Below are positions 6,551-10,468 of a stretch of DNA of 10,468 nucleotides, piece by piece. Location: NCBI GenBank assembly GCA_947169985.1, contig CAMVRW010000055.1, positions 1-10,468 on the forward strand, written 5' to 3'. Position 1 is the first letter of the stretch. Every line of letters starts with the position of its first letter. The stretch comes from an uncultured Butyrivibrio sp. (GTDB lineage Bacteria > Bacillota > Clostridia > Lachnospirales > Lachnospiraceae). A program made the position numbers and the translations under genes. Under the pieces are notes generated by a model that was given only the letters and a program-made list of their open reading frames with translations, searched no databases and was not told where the DNA came from.

Positions 6551-8599
6551 TCAGCACTTTATGGTCTTTGGTAGCTCTCCCTTTGCAACGATAGCCAGGT
6601 GCTGTGTTGCCCTGGAAATCGCAGTGTATAGGCAGTGCTTGCCCAGTTCATCCGAAGGATATGAATCCGAATCCCCGTCTGCCAGGATCACGTTGTCAAA
6701 CTCAAGCCCCTTGGCAAGGGAAAGCTCAATGAGAAATGCTCCGCTCTTTGGAAGTGAGTCTGACTCTGCTACAGTTTTTGGAGCATCTTTTCCAAGCCCT
6801 TCGCTTATCTTTTCAAGGCTGAAGCCATCTCTGCATATTACGGCTGTAAGCCCGTCTTTTTCTTCAAAATCTTTTATGAGCTTTGAAAGCTCTTCGTAGT
6901 ACTCCTTATCAGTCTTGCATTTCTTTATAGTGGTCTCCTGTCCCGGACGCTGCACGGAAGAAACCAGCATCTTTTTCTCCTCCGGAAGGAGGGATGCAAA
7001 CATATCAGTGATCTCCGGTGAACTTCTGTAACTGGTTAAAAGAGGCAGTTCCACAAACTGCTTGTTATCAGCCTTTGCCATTTCACCGATGCGATCAAAG
7101 GTAACTGTTCCCTCACGGATTGCCTGGAACTCATCCCCAAGAAGCATAAATTTTGCATTTGGGAAGAATTTCTTAAACACCTGAAGCTGGGCCATGGTGT
7201 AGTCCTGAACTTCATCGATCATAACGTAGCGCATGTTCCTGTCGCACTGACCTGTCAGCTCCATTCTTGTGAACAGCCACTCTGCAGCAGTCACCTGCTC
7301 ACTTCCAAGGATGCGCCGTGCCACGTGCTTAACATCCACAAAACCGCAGTGCCTGATGGTACTTAAGGCTCCGCCATAATCATTCTCTATCCTGTTGTCC
7401 TCAGCAACTTCGGAACCGGCTGTGGAATCTGACTCATCACCTGAATCAATATCCATGTTGTGAAGGGCGTTTTTAGCTCTCACCTCAAGCTCATCGGCAA
7501 CAGTCTGTATAAGCCTTACCCCAAGAGGGAACTGGCTGAATTTCTTTACCACATCGAATACTTCTTTTCCCGAAAGAACTACCCTTTCCTTTTGCTTAAT
7601 GTCCACAAAATCTTCTGGCTCAGGCTTCAGGGTCTGCATAGCCTCATGTATCTTATCAAGGCTCTCATCCTGGGTGTAATCAAGCTCGTTTCCATCGGAA
7701 GGAACCCTGGCCATATCAAGGAATTCACGCCAGGTTAGGGTCAGAGGATTGGTCTCTCCAAGATCCGGCAGTACGTTATCAATATAGTCCCTGAACACAG
7801 GATTAAGTGTCAGAAGGCACACCTGATCCGGGCGCAGAGTTTTTCTTTTCTGGTAAAAGAGATATGCAATCCTTTGAAGGAGCACAGAAGTCTTTCCGCT
7901 TCCTGCGATGCCGTTTACCAAAAGAACCGGAACATCAGGATACCTTATCACGGTGTTCTGCTCCTTCTGGATGGTGGCAGTTATTGCCTGCATCTTGTCA
8001 GACCTGGTCTGGGAAAGAGACTTAAGAAGCATTGGATCTTCAATGGCTATCTGTGTGTCAAAGAAGGAAATAAGCTTATCTCTTTGTATATCAAACTGCC
8101 TGCGCAGCTTAAGATCTACTGGGATAGTCCTGTCATCTACAGTATAGCTTGTGGGGCCGTTTTCCTGATTATAGTAGACCTCCGCCACAGGAGATCTCCA
8201 GTCCACAACCATCTGAGTGTGGCCCTTGTCAGCTATGGCAGCACGGCCAATGTAGAAATTCTCCGGTTCCTCACTGTCATCAAACTTCAAAGAGATCTCA
8301 GCAAAATAAGGTGACTGAAGGAGCTTTTCCACTGTATCCAGTCGCCTTCCAAGGGATGAGCTCTCAACATTATAGGTGTCGATGTAACGGTTCCACACCT
8401 CTATCTCTGTGAGAGTCTCCATGGTAGTCTCAATATCCGCATAGTCAAACCTGATATTGTCCCGGATATCGTTCTTGTCATCCACTGCTTTTTCATTGAG
8501 CTCTGAGATCTGGTTCAGCAGCCCTTCCCTGATCTCAAGGAGCTTATTATACGTCTTTGTTAAATGTGCCTGCTCTTTAGCAAATACGTCTTTATCCAT
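6551..8599 (-). CDS. helD: HelD-type RNA polymerase recycling helicase/ATPase
   Basis: Superfamily 1 (UvrD/Rep-like) ATPase. Characterised HelD proteins bind RNA polymerase, push arms into its channels and release stalled or DNA-bound enzyme; some relatives give rifamycin tolerance. The 682 residues show an N-terminal coiled coil (about 5-75) with an acidic patch EKAVDDKNDIRD near its turn. The family hallmark VVDWRSPVAEVYYNQENG follows at 131-148. Walker A is GIAGSGKT (230-237), just after the Q-like stretch TIQKEQ. Walker B is MIDEVQD (460-466). Then come GDEFQAI (488-494), SYRSS (523-527), LAKGLEFDNVIL (628-639) and YTAISRATQHL with the likely arginine finger R663. The insert between about 300 and 440 matches the HelD-specific region and carries an acidic, low-complexity stretch about 383-407. 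The protein is somewhat shorter than B. subtilis HelD (about 770 residues). Start: GAAAGG 8 nt before the ATG at 8599; an overlapping ATG 4 nt upstream is out of frame. Its leader is highly structured. Confidence 0.93.
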   Translation of the reverse strand: MDKDVFAKEQAHLTKTYNKLLEIREGLLNQISELNEKAVDDKNDIRDNIRFDYADIETTMETLTEIEVWNRYIDTYNVESSSLGRRLDTVEKLLQSPYFAEISLKFDDSEEPENFYIGRAAIADKGHTQMVVDWRSPVAEVYYNQENGPTSYTVDDRTIPVDLKLRRQFDIQRDKLISFFDTQIAIEDPMLLKSLSQTRSDKMQAITATIQKEQNTVIRYPDVPVLLVNGIAGSGKTSVLLQRIAYLFYQKRKTLRPDQVCLLTLNPVFRDYIDNVLPDLGETNPLTLTWREFLDMARVPSDGNELDYTQDESLDKIHEAMQTLKPEPEDFVDIKQKERVVLSGKEVFDVVKKFSQFPLGVRLIQTVADELEVRAKNALHNMDIDSGDESDSTAGSEVAEDNRIENDYGGALSTIRHCGFVDVKHVARRILGSEQVTAAEWLFTRMELTGQCDRNMRYVMIDEVQDYTMAQLQVFKKFFPNAKFMLLGDEFQAIREGTVTFDRIGEMAKADNKQFVELPLLTSYRSSPEITDMFASLLPEEKKMLVSSVQRPGQETTIKKCKTDKEYYEELSKLIKDFEEKDGLTAVICRDGFSLEKISEGLGKDAPKTVAESDSLPKSGAFLIELSLAKGLEFDNVILADGDSDSYPSDELGKHCLYTAISRATQHLAIVAKGELPKTIKC

Positions 8600-8607
8600 A
8601 CATAATA

Positions 8608-8613
8608 CCTTTC
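8608..8613 (-). promoter_or_regulatory. Ribosome binding site of helD
   Basis: GAAAGG on the minus strand, 8 nt before the helD ATG. It is weaker than the GGAGG sites of neighbouring genes. It lies about 20 nt downstream of the leader palindromes. Confidence 0.6.
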
Positions 8614-8631
8614 AATAAAACCCAATGTTAG

Positions 8632-8684
8632 AAAAGCATCTACTTTACGTAGATGCTTCATCTACTTTACGTAGATGCTTTTTT
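8632..8684. repeat. Perfect 22-bp tandem repeat of a palindrome in the helD leader
   Basis: Two identical 22-bp units lie head to tail (8637-8658 and 8659-8680). Each contains the inverted repeat CATCTAC-TTTAC-GTAGATG. The DNA can fold in two ways: as two adjacent hairpins (the first with 10-bp perfect arms, 8634-8643 and 8649-8658), or as one long hairpin with 12-bp perfect outer arms (8632-8643 and 8671-8682) enclosing an inner 7-bp stem. On the minus strand the structure lies between the proposed helD promoter and the helD ATG and is followed by CTTTTCTAAC. On the plus strand it is followed by six T. It could be paired operators for a repressor, an attenuator of helD, or a terminator for plus-strand transcripts. 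I do not recognise the operator sequence. Confidence 0.9.
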
Positions 8685-8697
8685 AATTCGTATAACT

Positions 8698-8726
8698 ATT
8701 TTACCTAAGCAAGGCTTCCTTTTCAA
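8698..8726 (-). promoter_or_regulatory. Predicted proximal helD promoter
   Basis: On the minus strand TTGAAA (8726-8721), a 17-nt spacer, then TAAAAT (8703-8698). Transcription would begin near 8691, about 90 nt before the ATG, and run straight into the tandem palindromes, which would occupy about +7 to +60. That position suits roadblock repression or leader attenuation. Confidence 0.6.
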
Positions 8727-8766
8727 ACAAGTTTACGCAGCATTACGCTTTTCGCAATACAAAAAC

Positions 8767-8807
8767 AAAGCCGTAATCCTAGATATATACTGGGATTGCG
8801 GCTTTTT
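8767..8807. terminator. Terminator-like hairpin between divergent genes
   Basis: Arms 8767-8779 and 8793-8805 pair over 13 bp (AAAGCCGTAATCC with GGATTGCGGCTTT) around a loop of 13 nt. One pair is a U-G wobble in plus-strand RNA but an A-C mismatch in minus-strand RNA, so folding favours the plus strand, where the stem runs into TTTTT. On the minus strand the stem is followed by GTTTTTG, so weaker termination that way is also possible. No gene that would need it is seen on the plus strand. Confidence 0.75.
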
Positions 8808-8823
8808 AGGTGTCAAAGATAGG

Positions 8824-8852
8824 ATAATAAAATAAAGTATTAAGCATTTCAA
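8824..8852 (-). promoter_or_regulatory. Predicted distal minus-strand promoter upstream of helD
   Basis: TTGAAA (8852-8847), a 17-nt spacer and TATTAT (8829-8824) on the minus strand. A transcript would start near 8817 and meet the hairpin at 8805-8767 after only about a dozen bases. It is either a second helD promoter with early attenuation or the source of a very short RNA. The surroundings are AT-rich, which raises the chance of a false match. Confidence 0.45.
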
Positions 8853-8881
8853 ACATATATTTTTTTATACAATGTTTATAG

Positions 8882-8911
8882 TTGTTTAATTTCTCTTCTG
8901 CGCAATATATG
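8882..8911 (+). promoter_or_regulatory. Possible promoter of the lipoprotein gene
   Basis: TTGTTT (8882-8887) and TATATG (8906-8911), 18 nt apart, would start RNA near 8918, about 38 nt before the ATG. The match is modest and the 8811-8930 stretch is AT-rich with other weak candidates. No operator is seen. Confidence 0.3.
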
Positions 8912-8944
8912 GTAGTATTCAGCTTGTAATTTTGTTTCGCACAT

Positions 8945-8949
8945 GGAGG
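8945..8949 (+). promoter_or_regulatory. Ribosome binding site deciding the lipoprotein start
   Basis: GGAGG 6 nt before the ATG at 8956. The longer in-frame start at 8932 has no such site and would add eight residues (MFRTWRNI) ahead of a complete signal peptide. Confidence 0.85.
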
Positions 8950-8955
8950 AATATT

Positions 8956-10128
8956 ATGAAAAAGAATTTGATAGCACCATTTATCGCAGCTATTTGTGCC
9001 CTTTCTATTACAGCCTGTGGCAACTCCGCTTCAACCGAAGCACCTGCAGAGACTGAAGCCATGACAGAGGCAGAGACTTCTGAAACTTCTGAGCCCGATG
9101 CTGCCTCTGAAGAAGGAATGACGGTTAATCTTGCAAATCCCTGGAAAGAATGCACCGAGGCAGATGCCATGGAGTTTGCTCCAAATCTCTTCTCTGCTCC
9201 CGAAGGTTCGGAAAACATCGTATGGAGCATGATGGAAAATCCTGATACAGAGAGTGAGTTTTCTTTCCCTCTTGTACAGATGACCTTTGATTACGAGGGC
9301 AACTCTTTTACCGCAAGAGAATGGTACGGAGTTCCGGAGGATACAGATATATCAGGAATGTACTACGAATGGACTGCAACCGAAGATGTAACCCTTGCTA
9401 ACTGGGGCGGCGGACAGATGCCCGGAACAACCTACAGATTTATCGGAGATGATAAGTACGTTGACCTCATAACCTGGCACGACCTTGAGACAGGCGCTCT
9501 TTACAGCCTTTCATGTGAAGCGCCCAATCTGGACGGCTTTGATATTCAGGCTGTTGCCGAGGCAATGTATGATGAGTCAAAGCAGGAATCCGCCAAGATC
9601 CCCGACGCTGAAGACAGCCACGTACCGATGGACATTACAGGCTGCGATACCTTTACCCAGATCGTTGACAAGCTTGAAAACGGAATGGGCTACGCCAATG
9701 CCACCATAGGTGGCACTGATGTACTTCTCGTCACAAGCTACACCTACGATTTTGACGCCGAAGGAAAAATGGCAGCCATTGACGCAGACATCTACTGCTA
9801 CAACGCAGACGGTGTTCCTACATACTGCGGATATGCACAGTGCGGAGGCACATCCTATCCTCTCTCTGTAGCTGGTGATCTTCTCTATGTGGGCAACGGA
9901 CATGGCATGAAGAAGATGACCATAGTAGAGACTGTTCTGGCCGTAGATGAGCAAGCCTATGTTGAGTATGACCAGGATGGAAATGAAACCTACTACTACA
10001 CTTCCGATCTCCACGACGTGGAAGGTACCGATGAAAACGGAGTATATCCCGACAACGAAAAATACACCGATTTCTTCGCAGAATTCATGAACGCCGAGGT
10101 AATCGAGTTTAACACTGTATCAAAATAA
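8956..10128 (+). CDS. Uncharacterised secreted lipoprotein, two-part
   Basis: A 390-residue protein anchored to the outer face of the membrane. Residues 1-21 are a lipoprotein signal with the lipobox SITAC (lipidated Cys21). An acidic, Thr/Glu/Ala-rich tether follows (about 22-54). A first domain (about 56-205) starts with NPWKECTEADAMEF and includes FDYEGNSFTAREWYG and DISGMYYEW. This resembles small secreted Lachnospiraceae domains (DUF4367-like) of unknown role, from memory and not searched. A second region (about 222-390) is rich in Tyr, Asp and Gly (AIDADIYCYNADG, VEYDQDGNETYYY) and has several Cys (C230, C281, C291, C296) that might form disulfides. No catalytic motif is seen. The ATG at 8956 is chosen over the in-frame ATG at 8932: GGAGG lies 6 nt before it and the signal peptide starts properly with MKKN. 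Its stop overlaps the convergent gene's stop, with no terminator in between. Confidence 0.85.
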   Translation: MKKNLIAPFIAAICALSITACGNSASTEAPAETEAMTEAETSETSEPDAASEEGMTVNLANPWKECTEADAMEFAPNLFSAPEGSENIVWSMMENPDTESEFSFPLVQMTFDYEGNSFTAREWYGVPEDTDISGMYYEWTATEDVTLANWGGGQMPGTTYRFIGDDKYVDLITWHDLETGALYSLSCEAPNLDGFDIQAVAEAMYDESKQESAKIPDAEDSHVPMDITGCDTFTQIVDKLENGMGYANATIGGTDVLLVTSYTYDFDAEGKMAAIDADIYCYNADGVPTYCGYAQCGGTSYPLSVAGDLLYVGNGHGMKKMTIVETVLAVDEQAYVEYDQDGNETYYYTSDLHDVEGTDENGVYPDNEKYTDFFAEFMNAEVIEFNTVSK

Positions 10129-10468
10129 GCCACACATTCCGTCCTGAGGATTTGCAACCTCAACCATGTCACCCTGAGAAGATTCATTACTGCTATCATC
10201 CTGTCCGAGATCAGATCCACCTGAGTTATCTTCCTGCTGAGGGACAGCTTCAATTTCTTTATTATCCTGCTGGGGAAGAGCTTCAACTATGCTGCTCTCC
10301 TGCTGAGGTAGATTGTCACCTGAATTACCTTCCTGCTTAGGAGATGGCTCACCTGAATTTTCTTCCTCCTGAGCAGTAGATTCATCCGTGATAACTTTTT
10401 GGGCAATATCATTAGCCTCACCATCCTCAGCCTTAGTTTCCTCAACCCCTTTAGCCTCAACAGCCTCT
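10120..10468 (-). CDS. C-terminal end of an acidic repeat protein (start outside window)
   Basis: An open minus-strand frame of 115 codons plus a TGA at 10122-10120 enters from the right edge without interruption. The protein end is acidic and rich in Glu, Gln, Asn, Ser and Pro. It contains an 11-residue repeat, visible as EGNSGDNLPQQ, ESSIVEALPQQ and DNKEIEAVPQQ, with looser copies on both sides, and it finishes with DGMCGLF. No membrane segment, sorting signal or enzyme motif is present in this part. Such tails are often flexible linkers or surface-exposed extensions; the main domain is off-window and I cannot name the product. That it is coding is supported by the uninterrupted frame, the exact 33-bp spacing and Glu/Gln-rich codons, but the start is unseen. 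Its stop lies inside the lipoprotein gene's end (9-nt overlap). Confidence 0.65.
   Translation of the reverse strand, partial: EAVEAKGVEETKAEDGEANDIAQKVITDESTAQEEENSGEPSPKQEGNSGDNLPQQESSIVEALPQQDNKEIEAVPQQEDNSGGSDLGQDDSSNESSQGDMVEVANPQDGMCGLF
10199..10374. repeat. Imperfect 33-bp tandem repeats
   Basis: The plus-strand motif TCCTGCTGAGG or close variants starts at 10232, 10265, 10298 and 10331, exactly 33 bp apart. Weaker copies stand at 10199 (TCCTGTCCGAG) and 10364 (TCCTCCTGAGC). The period equals 11 codons of the minus-strand acidic protein and encodes its PQQ-containing repeat, so repeat number could vary without shifting the frame. Confidence 0.75.

Noticed and set aside
6052..6594. 180-codon plus-strand ORF over the response regulator
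   Set aside because: Antisense shadow of the regulator and the gap next to it; the regulator's receiver motifs are clear on the other strand.
8632..8684. CRISPR array
   Set aside because: Only two directly abutting identical units with no spacer between them; these are tandem palindromes.
8788..8816. Consensus TTGACA (minus strand, 8816-8811) as a further promoter
   Set aside because: The only -10-like sequence (TATATA) is about 21 nt away, and 16-18 nt downstream there is no -10 match.
8653..8835. 60-codon plus-strand ORF in the intergenic region
   Set aside because: It starts inside the tandem palindrome, runs through the terminator hairpin, and lacks a ribosome binding site.
8932..8955. 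Longer start of the lipoprotein at 8932
   Set aside because: No ribosome binding site, and it would place eight extra residues before a normal MKKN signal peptide, while 8956 has GGAGG at 6 nt.
10120..10134. C-terminal CGLF as a CaaX prenylation signal
   Set aside because: Four residues are weak evidence and the host is a bacterium; chance is the simpler explanation.
10152..10340. Plus-strand ORF with a repeated YLPAE-like pattern
   Set aside because: It is the antisense reading of the 33-bp repeats. The minus-strand frame is longer, open to the window edge and has an acidic composition typical of real tails.

Overview
The window looks like a chromosomal segment from an anaerobic Firmicute, most likely Lachnospiraceae (Butyrivibrio-like). 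The evidence is the style of the leucyl-tRNA synthetase, a HelD-type helicase of the Firmicutes kind, strong AAGGAG/GGAGG ribosome binding sites, moderate GC with AT-rich intergenic DNA, and a hybrid kinase built as is common in that family. The genus is an inference.

Minus strand, in order of transcription: helD (8599-6551), a two-receiver response regulator (6477-5716), a large hybrid sensor kinase (5713-1421), and the 5' part of leuS (1313-1, cut by the window edge). The regulator and kinase are 2 nt apart, and the kinase's ribosome binding site lies inside the regulator's last codons, so they are surely co-transcribed. helD ends 73 nt upstream of the regulator and may read into it. The kinase gene is followed by a hairpin. 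A good promoter for leuS begins inside that hairpin, so leuS is probably its own transcription unit.

Plus strand: one lipoprotein gene (8956-10128), divergent from helD. Its end overlaps by 9 nt the end of a convergent minus-strand gene (10468-10120, start outside the window) that encodes an acidic 11-residue repeat tail.

The region between helD and the lipoprotein gene (8600-8955) is unusually structured. It holds two minus-strand sigma-A-type promoters (each TTGAAA-17-TAAAAT or TATTAT), each followed by a strong inverted repeat. One inverted repeat is a terminator-like hairpin; the other is a perfect 22-bp tandem duplication of a palindrome in the helD leader.

Working together: the kinase has an extracytoplasmic double-propeller sensor like those of Bacteroides hybrid two-component systems, then HisKA, HATPase, receiver and HPt modules. 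It can therefore run a complete His-Asp-His relay to the neighbouring regulator (His-Asp-His-Asp overall). That regulator has no DNA-binding or enzymatic output, so the final output is not encoded here. HelD acts on RNA polymerase itself, and a link between it and the relay is only suggested by position.
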